A stretch of DNA of 64,000 bases from Aselliscus stoliczkanus (GCA_033961575.1 CM066732.1:69230687-69294686), one strand, 5' to 3'; counted from the first letter of the stretch, positions 33,366 to 46,501 are shown. Made by a program: numbers and translations. The notes: generated from the letters alone by a model not told the origin.

Positions 33366-33814
33366 ATAGCTACAGATTAATGCCAGAATAATGTTAAAAT
33401 TCATATTAGAAAAAAAAGAGATCATCGTTCTTTAAACTTTAAAAATGTAGTATTTAACCTATAATTACCATTAATCTTGCATCCAAACAATAAATGATAG
33501 AAAAACAAAGCAATTGTTCTCTGAAAAAATGATTTAAAACCAACAAACAAGATAATTGTGTGGATAGCAGAGATTGACATAAATATAAACTTTCAGGATA
33601 TGTTAACATATAGTCAGCATATTTTGAAATAAGATTTAAGTTCAGATTACTTTAATAAATAAAACTCAATTTAAGCAAATATATTGTCAGACCCTTAAGT
33701 AGTTCATGAATAATTGTTTTGTAGTATTTCTAATTGCTAAAGTAATTTATTTTATTAATAAAAAAATTATTGTTGATCCTTACAATAAAAGCAATTATAT
33801 TAATTATCAAGTTG
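33366..33814. other. Unclassified AT-rich DNA
   Basis: No gene or nameable repeat seen. Confidence 0.4.
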
Positions 33815-33990
33815 AATGCACACTATATGTCAGGTACTGGGCTAAATTCTTCACATGTGTTTTAGTCAATAGCTCTAGTCACTCACTATCACATATTTTT
33901 AAGTGAAATAAACAAAAAATTAAAAAGCTCCTTAAAAGGCACATCATTAGTAAGTTGTAAAGCTGAGTTAATACTCTTTATTCCACATGC
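33815..33990 (+). mobile_element. MIR SINE
   Basis: CACTATATGTCAGGTACTGG, GCTAAATTCTTCACATGTG, and later CATTAGTAAGTTGTAAAGCTG follow the MIR order (size/threshold words, then the cleared-column-like core). Diverged. Confidence 0.6.
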
Positions 33991-34373
33991 ATATTTGTGT
34001 TCAATAAACATTGTCCCCTGTGTGAGTATGCAGCGATGTTATAGAGTACACATATAGTCATCTCTCAGATCATCTAAATGTTTAATTAATCAGAATAGTC
34101 CAGTTCAAAAATTGTTTTTGAAATATATTAATGCACTATTATAAATAATTTTACTTATAAATTTTGGCACCAACTTTATTGACTTATTTTAGAAAAAAGG
34201 ATTATAAATTAGAAAATTGCTTGAAGAGAAAATATGATATTTGAGTTCTTAGTTCTTGACTACTAGTTAGCTCTGTACTAACATGTTTCTCAGTTTATGT
34301 AGATGGGAATACACATTCTCCACATGGAATAAAGCAGAAAAGGATTAGGCTTACATTAAAAGTATAACTACTG
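33991..34373. other. Unclassified DNA
   Basis: No gene or nameable repeat seen. Confidence 0.4.
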
Positions 34374-34840
34374 GGCCGGCCTAGTGGCGTGTTGGTTAAG
34401 AGCTGGCTTGGGATGCCAGCTCTGAGCAGCAGGGCCCCCAGTTCAGATCCCACATATGAGGGCCAGTGAACTGTGCCCTCTACAGCTAAGATGGTGAACA
34501 ACAGCTCTACCCGGAGCTGGGCTGCCATGAGTAGCCGGTGACAGTGTAGGCTGCAGTCTGTGCTGCAGTGGGCTGCCATAAGTTACAGTGAGTGGCAGGC
34601 AGCCATTGTGAGCTGCCAAGAGCCACCGTGAGTGGCTGTCCAAAGGCCAGCAACTGATCTGCCTCACTCGGGAAGAACGCAATGATAATACCAACACGGG
34701 CCAGTGAAGCAACGTCCTCCACAACTAGATTGAAGAACAAAAGGACAGCAACTTATCTGTTCCCCTTCCCCCGGTTCCCTAACGCTGTTCCCCCACCCCA
34801 ATTCCCCAATAAAATCTTTAAAAACAAACAAACAAAAAAC
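34374..34840 (+). mobile_element. long composite SINE, sense
   Basis: Head GGGCCGGCCTAGTGGCGTG, then the body with CCGGAGCTGGGCTGCCATGA and GAGCTGCCAAGAGCCACCG, then CAACGTCCTCCACAACTAG, and the tail CAATTCCCCAATAAAATC TTT followed by an AAAC-rich run. It shows the whole family order in readable orientation: head, GCTG-rich body, ACAACTAG block, GTTCCCC repeats, AATAAA, TCTTT. Confidence 0.9.
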
Positions 34841-34867
34841 ACAGCTACTATTTACTTATCTACATGT

Positions 34868-35040
34868 TTGTTGAAATAACATTTATTTGGTAACTACCAT
34901 ATTCGGGATATTCTTGGGGCCACTGGGAATGCAATGGTGAGATTAAAATGACATCTGGCTTTTTAAAATTGGAAATTTGTAAAATAGGTACATTTTAATT
35001 TCTGTAGAGGAAATACCAAACAGGAGAAAGCATCAGATAT
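34868..35040 (+). mobile_element. ancient mammalian repeat (L2/MIR type)
   Basis: ACATTTATTTGGTAACTACC, GGGGCCACTGGGAATGCAAT and GGTGAGATTAAAATGACATC resemble a widespread old mammalian repeat (the phrase resembling cactgggaatacagcagtga). Diverged; family uncertain. Confidence 0.4.
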
Positions 35041-35256
35041 TTAAATGACTGAAAAATTAAGGGAGCAGGGCAATCAACATGGAATGGAAAAGGTATATGG
35101 GGGTATTATTTTAGTGCTTAATGAGGCACAGGGATCTTTCTTTATGTCATGCCATACTCATTGACATTCATAGCCTATTGGCCTTCATGCCAAAGCTAAG
35201 AAATTCTTATAAAGTGTTTTAAACAGTGTAAGTGTTATAATTATTTTGAATTCACT

Positions 35257-35275
35257 CATTCATTCATTCATTCAA
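35257..35275. repeat. (ATTC)n microsatellite
   Basis: About five CATT units. Confidence 0.85.
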
Positions 35276-35676
35276 ATAGATACTGTCTACCATGTTTTAG
35301 AATATATGTTAATTTTTCAAAATAAATTACAAAGATACAAGCCTGGTATTATTCTTCCCAATACTCTCATCCACTCCTTACAGATAAGAACCATGAAGAG
35401 ATTGAACCCGGATATTATTATCCAGACCAACACCAAGATCAAATTGCCAACAAAAATGTTGACTGGAGCTTCTTTAAACATGTTCTTTTCCAAGTCCAGG
35501 TTGGCTAGTATGGAATGCCCCAAGCAATGTTTTGTAGTAAATTGAATTTTAAGCAGTTTTTACTGCGTGCCTACACCTTCCCTAGTCAGTGTTTTGTATT
35601 GGTAGTGCTTGTTTCTCTTAGGGCAATCAAAAATCTTTGGATCAATCAAAAGTATCTTTTCACCATGGGAATGCCT

Positions 35677-35881
35677 TGTTTCCCCAATAATAAGACCAGG
35701 TCGTATATTAATTTTTCCAACAATCTACATTTATTCATTTATAAAAATCTACATTTACTCAGTCATGTCTGGCTGATGATCCTAACTGGGGATTATGTTT
35801 GGGGTAGGGCTTATATTATGAACATCCTGAAAAATCATGCTAGGGCTTATTTTCCGGTTAGGTCTTATTTTGGGGGAAACA
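35677..35881. mobile_element. small terminal-inverted-repeat DNA transposon
   Basis: The left end TGTTTCCCCAATAATAAGAC and the right end (reverse complement TGTTTCCCCCAAAATAAGAC) form an inverted repeat of 21 bp with 19 matches (35677-35697 and 35861-35881). The interior, with GGTCGTATATTAATTTTTCC and GGGCTTATTTTCCGG, is non-coding. This is a non-autonomous element (MITE-like) of a kind widespread in mammals such as bats. The target duplication is not clear. Confidence 0.75.
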
Positions 35882-36320
35882 CGGTATATGTAATGAGTAG
35901 CTCAAATCTTGTTTGGTAACTAATATTGAGTCATGGAAGAAGACAACCCAAGGGGTTGCAGTTGTTTCTGATATGTCTGATTTCTTTTCCCTGGTAAGTT
36001 AATGGTCTAAATTTATATCCAGACAACTCATGACAGTAAAGACTGCCACCTGCCAATGGAAGAAAACTGAATACATTCATAGAGAAAAAAGAGATGCAGA
36101 GAATATTGCCAGCCTCAGCTTTGAGGCCTGGATTCTAGTTCTAATGATCAAGTTAGCCTACATTTTTACAATGTCTAGTTATATAATTATACAGAACTGT
36201 CTCTACTTATAAAATCCAGACACAATGATATCTCCTTTCCCTAGGCTAAACTGTTATTTAAGAATTTCTCAAATATAGAATATTTCCAGATAATTAAGAC
36301 ACAGCCAAATTCAGAACATC
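35882..36320. other. Unclassified DNA
   Basis: No gene or nameable repeat seen. Confidence 0.4.
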
Positions 36321-37258
36321 AAATATATATATATTTAATTGGAGAACTGGGAAGGGGAACAGTGTTGGGGAATTGGGGAGAGGGACCAGCCAAGTTGTTC
36401 TTCAATCTTAGTTGTGGAGGGAACCAATCGCCATCTGGCTGCCTGTCAGCAGCTTGTGGCCTCTAAGCTCAAGGTGCTGTGTTACAGTCTTAGTTGTGGG
36501 TGGGCATAGTCACCATCCCATGTGGGAGTCGAACCTGGCTGCTTTGTTGTTAAGAGCGCACGCTCTATCCACTAATCCATCCAAGAGGCAGCTCAGATCA
36601 AGATGCCATGTTCAGTCTTAGTTGCGGCTGGGCATAGCCCACCATCGAACAGGCAGTCTTGTTGTTAGGAGCACATGCTCTCACCACCTGAGCCATCCTG
36701 CCACCTGTTGGCAGCTCAGCAGCAGCTCAGCTCAGGCACAGCATCACTGGCCTATGTGGGAATTGAACTGGTGATCCTGTTGCTCAGAGCTCATGCTCTT
36801 AAGCTAACTCTTTTTTTAAAAAGATTTTATTGGGGAATTGGGGGAGGGGACGAGCATTGGGGTCTCAGGGAAGAGTGACAAGTTGCTATCCTTTTGTTCT
36901 TCAGTCCAGTTGCGGAGGACGTTACTCCATTGGTCCATGTTGGTATCGTCATTGCACTCTTCTCGGATGAAGCAGATGGGTCGCTTGCCTCTGGACGGCT
37001 GTTCACCACGGCTATTGGCAGCTCACGCTGGCTGCCTGCCACTCACTGTAGCCTATGGCAACCCACTGAAGCAGGGGCTGTAGCCTACACCATCACCGGG
37101 GCTCCTGCAGCCCAGCTCCAGGTGGAGCTGTCACTGGCCCTCATATGTGGGATCCGAACCAGGGTTTGTTGGCGTCCCAAGCCAGCTCTTAACCAATGCA
37201 CCACTCGGCCGGCCCTCTTAAGCTAACTCTTAACCAACTGAGCCACTCGACCAGCCCA
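36321..37258 (-). mobile_element. old multi-unit tRNA-derived SINE, interrupted
   Basis: A reverse-oriented SINE longer than the standard composite. Tail words (GGAGAACTGGGAAGGGGAAC) are followed by three tRNA-like units, visible as repeated box-B and box-A remnants: GGAGTCGAACCTGG then GAGCGCACGCTCTATCCAC, a similar pair near 36640-36690, then GGGAATTGAACTGG and ACCAACTGAGCCACTCGACC at the right. A younger SINE sits inside at 36813-37214. Confidence 0.7.
36813..37214 (-). mobile_element. long composite SINE nested in an older SINE
   Basis: TTTTTAAAAAGATTTTATTGG at the left and CACCACTCGGCCGGCC at the right. A perfect 17-bp target duplication CTCTTAAGCTAACTCTT lies at 36796-36812 and 37215-37231, within the older SINE. 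Confidence 0.95.
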
Positions 37259-38107
37259 GAAATTTGGTTTTCTTAAATGACATAAAGATAACTTTTTGGT
37301 TTGTGTCTTACTTTTATATTCACAGGATAAAATCAAGGTCCTTAAAATTATGTTCTTCATAGAAATAATGGTTTCTTGACTAAGAGTCTTCTATGGCTAA
37401 AGTATGTTTTGTTTGTTCTCACATTGCAATGCTCATCTTGAACAATTTAACTAGGCACATTGTAGACTGTGACAAAAAGAAAAACCTTGCATTTTAACCA
37501 TCTGTATGTGTAATTCTTTGAATCCTTTTCATTTTTCCATTATTAAAGTTAAGTGCCTTTGTAACTATATTCTCAGAAAAGGTAATGAACACCTGTGCCT
37601 GATCTGAATTATGAAGAGTCTGTTATCTTCCTCACGAAAGGTACAAAAGCACAGTGGAATTCTGTTACAATATTCAGACTGAGTAGTTTTGATGAATCGT
37701 TTCCTTTCAGTGATCAACTACATGCCAGTAGTACCTCCCCAAATGCTGATTTTCACTAATTCAGGCCTTTCCAAAGCAGCAAATTGCTATCTTCCAAGGA
37801 TAAGATCTTATATAAAATATGCACTTGTTAAATCATTATGAACTCTAATTAGGAGTCTCAACACCTGTAACAAGCAAGTATCTCTCAAAAATTTTAACAT
37901 TATCTATTACAGAAATAGTCAAGAATTATTCATATTTTCTAGATCTAAACTAGCTAGCTAGTTGGCATGCCCTTGTCAAAAGGTAACAACATTTGAGAAG
38001 AAAGAGTCCAGCTCTTGAAATAAAGTAATCACCAGTAAAACACTTGTTTTAAATATTTTTCTGTCTTTGGCAAGGATATTATCCGCCCCAGTATGTAGAA
38101 TTATGCG
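37259..38107. other. Unclassified AT-rich DNA
   Basis: No gene or nameable repeat seen. Confidence 0.4.
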
Positions 38108-38118
38108 CAATCTTGTTT

Positions 38119-38234
38119 GTTTGTTGTTTTTTTTTGAGGACAGTGTCACTGGCCTTCATATGTGGGACCCGAACCGGGGAAGCTGGCTTCCCAAGCCAGT
38201 GCTTAACCACTGCGCCACTTGGCTGGCCCTTTCA
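38119..38234 (-). mobile_element. short tRNA-derived SINE
   Basis: Poly-T, GAGGACAGTGTCACTGGCC, CATATGTGGGACCCGAACC, CTGGCTTCCCAAGCCAG and GCGCCACTTGGCTGGCCC. AATCTTGTTT occurs at 38109-38118 and 38235-38244. Confidence 0.9.
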
Positions 38235-38244
38235 AATCTTGTTT

Positions 38245-40423
38245 TTAAGGAGCATGTTAAAAAAATCCTTGTAAATAATTATTTCTGGATGATAAATGTT
38301 AAGTTTCCTCAATTGAATTAGCCATCCTGTCAAAAAGAAAACTTAGAAGTGGAATGAAGAGAGGGACAGAAGATCCTCCCACAGAACTTGCCCATCAAGG
38401 AAGGAGGGTGGATATTCTTTATAACCCAACAAGGAACCATGGAGGAAATACAATAGATATTAAACCATGTACTGAGATGGGAAAAGTAGAGTAATATGAG
38501 TAGGTAGTAAAAGAACTAAAATCCAATTTATTCTACTGTCTATTTAAAATCTCTCTAGTATATCATGATGGGGAAAATCAGTATTTTATTGCTGACAAAT
38601 AAGACAAAACAATAAAGGACTTTAGATAAGGTCAAAATAACATGCTGATGTGCAGAAGCATGATGATAGTTAAGGATACTAAAGGCACTTGGGTGGAGAT
38701 TTCAACCTCCATTCCATTCAATTAGGGCCTTAAACCTTAGGAACACAATGACTATAGATGGAATTTAGTGAAAATGATGTTAGTTATGCCAAAAGCTTAA
38801 AGTTGAAACATGATGACGTGAACTGATGAAGTAATTGTTTTAATGTGGCAATATTGAGATCATTAGATGATACGTGCTTTTGCTGAATAAATAAAAATGA
38901 CATGAAGAATAGTGTTAGGAGTTAATATATGGGATGGCAGGGATATGGCCTCATAAGATAAAATTGACATGTTTATCATTATAAATATCTCAAAAGGTAG
39001 AAAAACATTTTTGTTTTATCCATTTTTCTGTTAGTGGACATTTGCACAGTGTCAAGTTTTAAGTTATTCATTTGTATAGAAATGTTTGTATGGGCTTTTT
39101 TTTTTTTAAAGAAAGGAGTAGAATGGCTGGGATGTATGCTAGGTTACTTTTTAAGATAAGACATTGTTAGTATGTAGAAATATAAAACAATTTTGTAGAA
39201 ATATAAAAATAATACACCATTTCAACATTGTGTATAATTCAACATTGCTAAACTCTTCTGTGTTCTAATAGGTTTTGTTTTCTTTTTTTCAATAGATTCC
39301 TTGGAAGTTTCTACATAGACAATCATGCCTATCTCTTATCCTTCTCTTGAGACCAACAGGCTAGTCCATGAATGTCTTTTCTATGGCAATGACAAGAGGG
39401 CAAGAGAGCAAAAAGCAACTCCCCAGCCAGCACCAATGACCAGGCAAGTGAGTGAGGCCATCTTGGACTATTCAGTTTTAGTTTATAGTGCCAGAAAAAT
39501 GACTCACCTTAGCCAAACTTAAATTCCAACCCACAAAATCCTAATAAATAATAATAGTCTTTCTTTTAAATCAGAAACATTTTTTAGCTTGTTTATTATA
39601 CAACAATTGATAAATAAGACAGATCAATTGAAAATATATATTATAGAACTTTAGAAAACATGCAAAAGAGAATCTACCATCATTTCTAGATTTAAAACAA
39701 AATTTAATGGCTCTCATGTATAAAAAAATTCTGTTTCATTGATTTGACACTCTATAAATATAAAAACAAAATTTATTCTTCCTATTTAGTTACATGTGTG
39801 ATATATTTAAAAAACTCACCATTTTCTTTTACCTTGTAACTAAGTGATTTTGCCTAATAGCAATTATTTACCTTCTTTTCATTTACTTTTTATCACCTAA
39901 TTAACATAGTAGAATCACTCAAGTGCATTATAAGGAATTTATTAACTTACATATCTCTCTCGGTGGAATTTTCAGTAATTGATTTATTAGAGGTTAAAAT
40001 CTGTCCCCCTCAAAACCTTCTAGCTGTCAACAGGCATAAAAACAAAGCACTAGGCTCAGTGCACAGGTAATTGTACTAGATGCTTTTTATTGCAGAGATC
40101 ACAGAGAAACTCACTCAAGGCAGTAAAGATGGAAAATCATGACTGTGTAAGGCTGGTTAGCCATGTCTCAATCATTTAGTTGTCACTTTGTGCATGGTGT
40201 ATTTTATTGAACCACTTCTACCTTTGGCACAGGTAGGCAGTCTTCCAGTGGGCTCAATTTTGATGTCAAAGGTTATATTGATTAGGAATTACCTGATACC
40301 CTAAAATGCAGAGTTGTGAAAACACTTCTATTAAAGTGAGGAAAATATAGTAACACTGAGAGTGGCACAGGCTTTGCAATACATGATATTTACAATTTTT
40401 TTTTTCTGAAATAATTAGACCTT
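38245..40423. other. Unclassified AT-rich DNA
   Basis: No gene or nameable repeat seen in about 2.2 kb. Confidence 0.4.
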
Positions 40424-40440
40424 TTAAATGGAATCATCAT

Positions 40441-40547
40441 GGCCGGCTGAGTGGCGCGGTGGTTAAGCGCTGGCTTGGGAAGCCAGCGGCCCCGGTTCGG
40501 TCCCACATATGAGGGCCCGTGACACTGACCTCAAAAAAAAAAAAAAA
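40441..40547 (+). mobile_element. short tRNA-derived SINE, 17-bp target duplication
   Basis: GGCCGGCTGAGTGGCGCGG head to a pure A tail. TTAAATGGAATCATCAT recurs at 40424-40440 and 40548-40564. A recent, nearly consensus copy. Confidence 0.95.
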
Positions 40548-40565
40548 TTAAATGGAATCATCATG

Positions 40566-41254
40566 CCCTATTGCTTGAATCATGTTATAAATATACAATA
40601 TATATTATCTCAACACATGAGAAAAAACTAAGTGTGCACTAAAAAGTTAAAGAGATTTTAGGCTATAAAGCTGAAATAGAAATTGTGTTCATATTTGGGG
40701 CAAGAGTATTAAGTCAAGCCCAAATATAAGAATAGGAACATTAACAAGGCTGCAGCAATGGGTGATAGAGGGCCAGCGTCACACGGCTCAAAGTTCCACA
40801 AAGGGTGAAATTTGGACAAGTTTATTTTTCATATTGGATACTTATCACCTAGCATTGTACATGAAGAGCAAGTATGAAATGCATTTATTAAATTAATTAA
40901 TGACTATATTAAAGCAAGTTTTCTTAAATAGAAGTTTTGACATTTTTTTAATTGATAGAAGCAAATTTTAAAAATGCAAGGTATTTCATTATTATTTTAT
41001 TCCTAGTTTCCACTAAGAGTTGCTATTAGCTTTTTCAAAATTCTCATAGATACAATGGAAGCATAGACTTAATATAAATCAACCTGAAACAAACTGAGAT
41101 ATATTCATTTTGTTGCCTCATCAAAAATCTACTGTAATAAAGATTTAAGATTCTGAGTAACAGTCTAGATCAATAATAGTGTTCATCTCAATCTGTATCT
41201 GTATTGTATAATACTTATCTATCTAGCTAAACATATGTATATTTAAGCAATGTG
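40566..41254. other. Unclassified DNA
   Basis: No gene. An L2-like phrase (ATCACCTAGCATTGTACATG) near 40848-40868 is too short to call. Confidence 0.4.
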
Positions 41255-41331
41255 TATATATACATATATATGAATATATATATATGAATATATATATATG
41301 AATATATATATATGAATATATATATATAAAG
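41255..41331. repeat. 16-bp AT minisatellite
   Basis: About four tandem copies of TATATATATATGAATA. Confidence 0.9.
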
Positions 41332-43700
41332 CCATATAAATGATCTGAAAGTGATCATTTGTTTTAATATATTTTCATTTCCTCAAAGCATCAATATTAT
41401 TTCTCTCTATTGATATTATTTCAATAGGCTTAGAAGTATCATCACCGTCTTTAAAAGGATACTTTCATTTTCAACCTGTATAGTATTCTTATAAATAATT
41501 GAAAAAATAATACTGAATATTTTAGTTTGTAAATAAACTGTATGAAAAATAAATTAGAAGATTAAATTAGTAAAATCAATTCAGAAAAGAAATATAACGA
41601 AGTGTCACAAGCAGTGACTTAAGTACCTAACATTCAATTGTCTGTTACAAATATTTGGTAGACTATGCTCTTTTACTTAATAAATTTGAGGAATGGAAAA
41701 CTTTGCAATTGGTTTTCCCAGCACCAAAATGAGTAATGTAAATATGTCAAGTGTGTGGTTATATTTTTGTGATTGTTACCAAACATTTATTTATTTTTTA
41801 AACTTTGTGATTTTGGAAAATGTGCAAGTTGCCATAAAGCAGTCTTATATTTTAATCCTGAAAAAATATAAACACTCTCTATATATTTCAGCCAAAACAG
41901 CATATTATGACAAATAAAAAGCGAAAACAAATACAACAATCCATCTGTTTTTCGATAAAAAAGACAATAAAAAAAATTCTAAAATGTAAAACAATGGCAC
42001 TCCTTGAATATTTTGCTTTAAAATAATATTTCTAAAAAGTATACACTGTTTATGTTCATGTAGAATTGATTTAACTTTGATATTTGCTATTTATCTTTGA
42101 TAAATAAATTAAATGAATATAATATTAAAATCTCTTTAACTTATAATATGGTGAATATTATTAGATTATAATTCATATAAACAAAATTCTCAATGAATTT
42201 GGAAAGTGCTAAATTATCTACAATAAATATTTGAGAACACTAATTAAACAAAAGAATAGACATTGGTTAGACTATATTTGTCTGACATATTTTTTTAATT
42301 TTATGATTTCAATTTTGTTACTGCCTTTGATTAAATAGGTGTAAGTTTATCACTGTGTTGTTAAAAACAGATAATAACACACCCACTATTGATGATTAAC
42401 AGAAATGAATTGCTTTAATATAATTGGAGCAACTACAAAGTAAAATACTAAGTAAGGTTCATAAATAATTATTTGTTGCTAGGTGTGTTAAGATGGATAC
42501 AAGTTTATAATCTATTTTACACTTATATTTCATGATTTCATAAAATAACAAAACTACAAAATTAGTGGGTGATTTCTGTTTTTTAGAATTACAAACAATT
42601 TTATTTTCTACCTTTGATTATTGATTATTTTTCCAGAAAAATTTCTATATTCTATATTATTTATGTCAAAAAAAACATTATAAAGAATAATTTACTTCTA
42701 TGGTTTTCTGAATATAAAATTAATGCTTTGAATAGAAACATTTATTTTTAACATAAATATGCATTATTTTTTTACCTGATAAAATTACATTGTTTACCTG
42801 ACTAACAAATCTTTGTTTTCTCTCAATATATTTTCAGAAAACAAAAATATTAAATCAAGCAATTATAGCTGAATATAAATCTTTAGATTTGCAGTGTAAG
42901 TCATAGATTATTAGTAGCAAAATTTCAAAGCCAAAATTAAAATTTTGCTCCTTCAACACATAGCAGTGTTTATTTTTTTAAAAGTGTTTTTACTAAAGAA
43001 AAATAACCACACTGAGAACATTAGCAACAACAAACTTCAAAATTGATCATCTACTGTGTGAAGAGTGTTCATTCATTGCATAAGCTCTGAAGGCATTTTT
43101 TATGAGGAGTGACAATTGTTATTGTAGTGCTTGACCTGATGTCACTTAAACTGTCAGAGGTGAGCTCTAAAACAGACACTTGTAATAGAACCACTAACAG
43201 GAACTATGGTTGTGGTAAAGCAGAAATTTGACCTGATGTTGTCTTGCTGAGCTATGGATAAATCAATTTAAAATTTAAAAGCTGAAAAACTTGCAATTTT
43301 CAAAGCATAAAATCATATACATTTAGTTTTATGCACATATATCCACTATACGAGTGGCTCTGAAAAAATATCCCAAAGACCTACAAGGAAGTTATATAAG
43401 TTATATATATCATTATATAGAAAGCTATCATTATATAGAAAGAGCAAAAAAGGATGCTAATATCAGAGACAGTACACTGTAAGTACACTATAAGAGTAAA
43501 AAGATGTTTCTAAACATCCAGTTTAAAGAAGGCTAAGCTATAAAGACCAAATTATTCTTGTTATTAAATAATGGACTCTTTGTGTTCAACTGTAGACAAT
43601 CTCAATATAAACATAAATACTTCTTTGTAAAATAATAAACACAGTCTTGAAAATTGGACTTGTGTTTTTCACTTTCAAGATTAACTCAACATAACCTATA
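41332..43700. other. Unclassified, very AT-rich DNA
   Basis: No gene or nameable repeat in about 2.4 kb. The unit ATCATTATATAGAAAG is directly doubled near 43408-43441. Confidence 0.4.
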
Positions 43701-44483
43701 CAGGCATACCTCAGAGATAGTGTGGATTTGATTCTAGATCACTCCAAATAAAAGCTAATAAAGTGAGTCACATGACTATTTTGGTGTCTCAGTGCGTGTA
43801 AAATTTATGTTTATACTACACTGCTGTCTGTTAAGTATATAATAGCATTATGTCTAAAAAATGTACATGACTTAATTTAAAAAATATTTTATTGCTAAAA
43901 ATTGCTAACCATCATCTAAGCCTTCAGTGAGTCATAATGTTGTTGCTGGTGGAGGGTCTTGCCTCAATGTTAATGGTTGCTTATTTACCAAGGTGGTGGT
44001 TGCTGAATGTTTGGGGTGGCTGTGGCAATTTCTTGAAATAAAACACCATTTTGCCACATTGACTGACTCTTCCTCTCACAGTTTCTCTGTAGCATGCAAT
44101 GCTATCTGGTAGTATTTTGCCTACAGTAAAACTTCTTTCAAAATTGGAAGTCAAACTTCTCAAAATCTGTCACTGCTTATTCAATTAATTTCAATTAGGT
44201 TTATGGAATGTTTTAGATCCTTTGTTGTCATCTCAACAATCTTCAAAGAATCTTCATCAGAACTAGATTCCAACTCAAGAAACTACTTTCTTTGCTCATC
44301 CAAAACAAGCCATTCCTTATTCATTCAAGTTTTATCATGAGATTTCAGCAATTTTGTCACATCTTCAGGCTTCACTTCTAATCCTAGTTCTCTTGCTATT
44401 TCTACCTCATCTACTATTCCTACCTCATCATCTTTTAATTTGTTAATGCTGATATTTTGACCTCTTGAATCATGAATATTCTT

Positions 44484-46501
44484 TTTTTAAAACTTTTTTT
44501 TTAAATTAGTTTCAGGTGTACAACATAGTACAATAGTTATACTTTTTACCCCTCAAAGTGACAAGCCCTGTCCCCCAGTTCACCACCCCACTCCCCACCC
44601 CATATCATACATATCTATTACAATTTCTTGGACTTCCTTCCACAGTATACTCCACATCCCGTGACTATCTATATATTCAGTTACAGTTGGCATACAATAT
44701 TATACAACATCAGGTATACAGTGCAGTGATCAAGACTCTACTCCATCCATGAAGTGGTCTCCCTAACAAGACATGTGACCATCTGACATGCCACAACATT
44801 TTTACAACATTATTATATTCCCCAAACTGTGTTTCAAATCCCTGTGGCAATATTGTAGTTGCCTATTTATGCTGTCTAAGCCCTTCCCTTTCTCCCTTAT
44901 CCCCACCCCACTCCCTACTAGCAACCCTCAGTTTTTCCTCTATATGTATGAGTCTGTTTCTGTTTACTTTGCTCATTCATTCAGTTTTTCAGATTCCACA
45001 TATAAGTGAGATCATATGGTATTTGTCTTTCTTCGACTGACTTATTTCACAACATAATAGTCTCTTCACAACATTATCAATTACATTTCCAGAACTGCCC
45101 CCATTATCCCTGTGGCAACATTGTAGTCACCCACCTATACTGTCCAAAACCTTCCCCCTCTCCCACATCCCCTCCCACTCCCAGCCAGCAACCATCAGTT
45201 TTTCCTTTATATCTGCTTGATATGATTTCAATCTTCTTAAATTTACTGAGACTTGTTTTGTAGCCTAGCATGTGGTCTATCTTGGAAAATGTCCCATGGC
45301 AGTTGAGAAGAACATATATTCTGTTGTTTCAGGGTGAAATCCTCTAAAAATATCCACGAAATCCAGCTGGTCTAAAGTGTCATTTAAGGCCACTCTTTTC
45401 TAGTTGATATTCAGTCTAGAGGATATGTCCATTGGTGACAATGGGGTGTTTCACTATCCCCTACTACGATAGTGCTACTGTTGATCTCTGTCTTTATGTC
45501 TGTCAAAATCTGTTATATATAATTAGGAGTTCCTATGTTGTGTGCATAGATGTTTATTAGGGTTATAGTGCCCTTCCTTGTCTCCTACTGCAGTCCTCAT
45601 TTCAAAGTCCACTCTATCCAAAACAAGTACTGCTACTCCAGCTTTTTTTCCTCATTTCCATTTGCATGAAATATCTTATTCCATCTGTAAACAGCATATA
45701 CATGGGTCCTATTTTCTTATCCACTCAGCCACTCTCTGTCTTTTGATTGGAGCATTTAGCCCATTCACATTTAAAATGATTATTGGTAGGTGCATATGGA
45801 TTGCCATTTTGTTATTTGTATTCCTGGTCTTCCTAGGTTAGCTTGTTTACCCCTTTCTTTTGTTTAAAAAAGCCCTTTTAACGTTTCTTATAATGCTGGC
45901 TTGGTGGTAATGAACTCCTTAAGCTTATTCTTTTCTGAGAAGCCTTTATTTCTTCTTCAATTTTAAACAATAGCCGTGATGGGTAGAGCTATCTTGGTTG
46001 TAGGCCTTTATTTTGTGTCACTTTGAATATCTCCTGACACTCCCTTCTGGCCTGCAGTTTCTGTAGACAAGTCAGCAGTTAGTTTAATAGGAGTTCCTTT
46101 GTATGTAACCTGCTGTCTTTCTCTTGCTGCCTCTAGGATTCTGTCTCTGTCTTTAACCTTTGCTATTTTAACTATGAGGAGTCTTGGTATGGACCTGTTT
46201 GAGTTCAGCTTGTTTGGAACTCTCTGCACTTCCTGGGCATGTATGTTGATTTCCTGCACCAGGGTAGGGAAGTCTTCGGTCATTATTTGTTCAAATACAT
46301 TCTCGACCCCTTGCTTCTTCTCTTCTCCTTCTGGTATTCTTATGATACGATAGTTGTTTTACTTCATCTTGTCCCATAGGGTTCTTAAACTACTTTCATT
46401 GTTTTTTATTCTTTTGTCTTTTTGTTGTTCCAACTGGGTGATTTCTGCTATTTTGTCTTACAAATCGCTGATCCGATTCTCTGCTTCATCTACTCTTCTG
46501 G
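44484..46501 (-). mobile_element. internally deleted L1 (HAL1-like) inserted in Tigger1
   Basis: Bounded by GAATCATGAATATTCTT at 44467-44483 and 46502-46518. The 3' end is at the left: T-rich tail, then the reverse of an L1 3' UTR (TAGTTTCAGGTGTACAACAT). The right end is 5'-truncated within ORF1. At 46283-46008 the reverse frame encodes an ORF1p C-terminal fragment (EINIHAQEVQRVPNKLN, later KVKDRDRILEAAR). Positions 45215-46000 resemble the antisense ORF2 endonuclease region. The RT and later ORF2 are missing. The 3' UTR carries an imperfect duplication of about 120 bp (44826-44945 versus 45100-45215). Confidence 0.85.

Noticed and set aside
35515..35919. 134-codon plus-strand frame
   Set aside because: It runs through the inverted-repeat transposon at 35677-35881 and has no recognisable domain.
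41255..41331. Regular repeats considered as a CRISPR-like array
   Set aside because: AT-only tandem minisatellite with no spacers, in a mammalian genome.
46008..46283. Apparent 91-codon host gene on the minus strand
   Set aside because: The sequence is an L1 ORF1p fragment inside an L1 bounded by target duplications.
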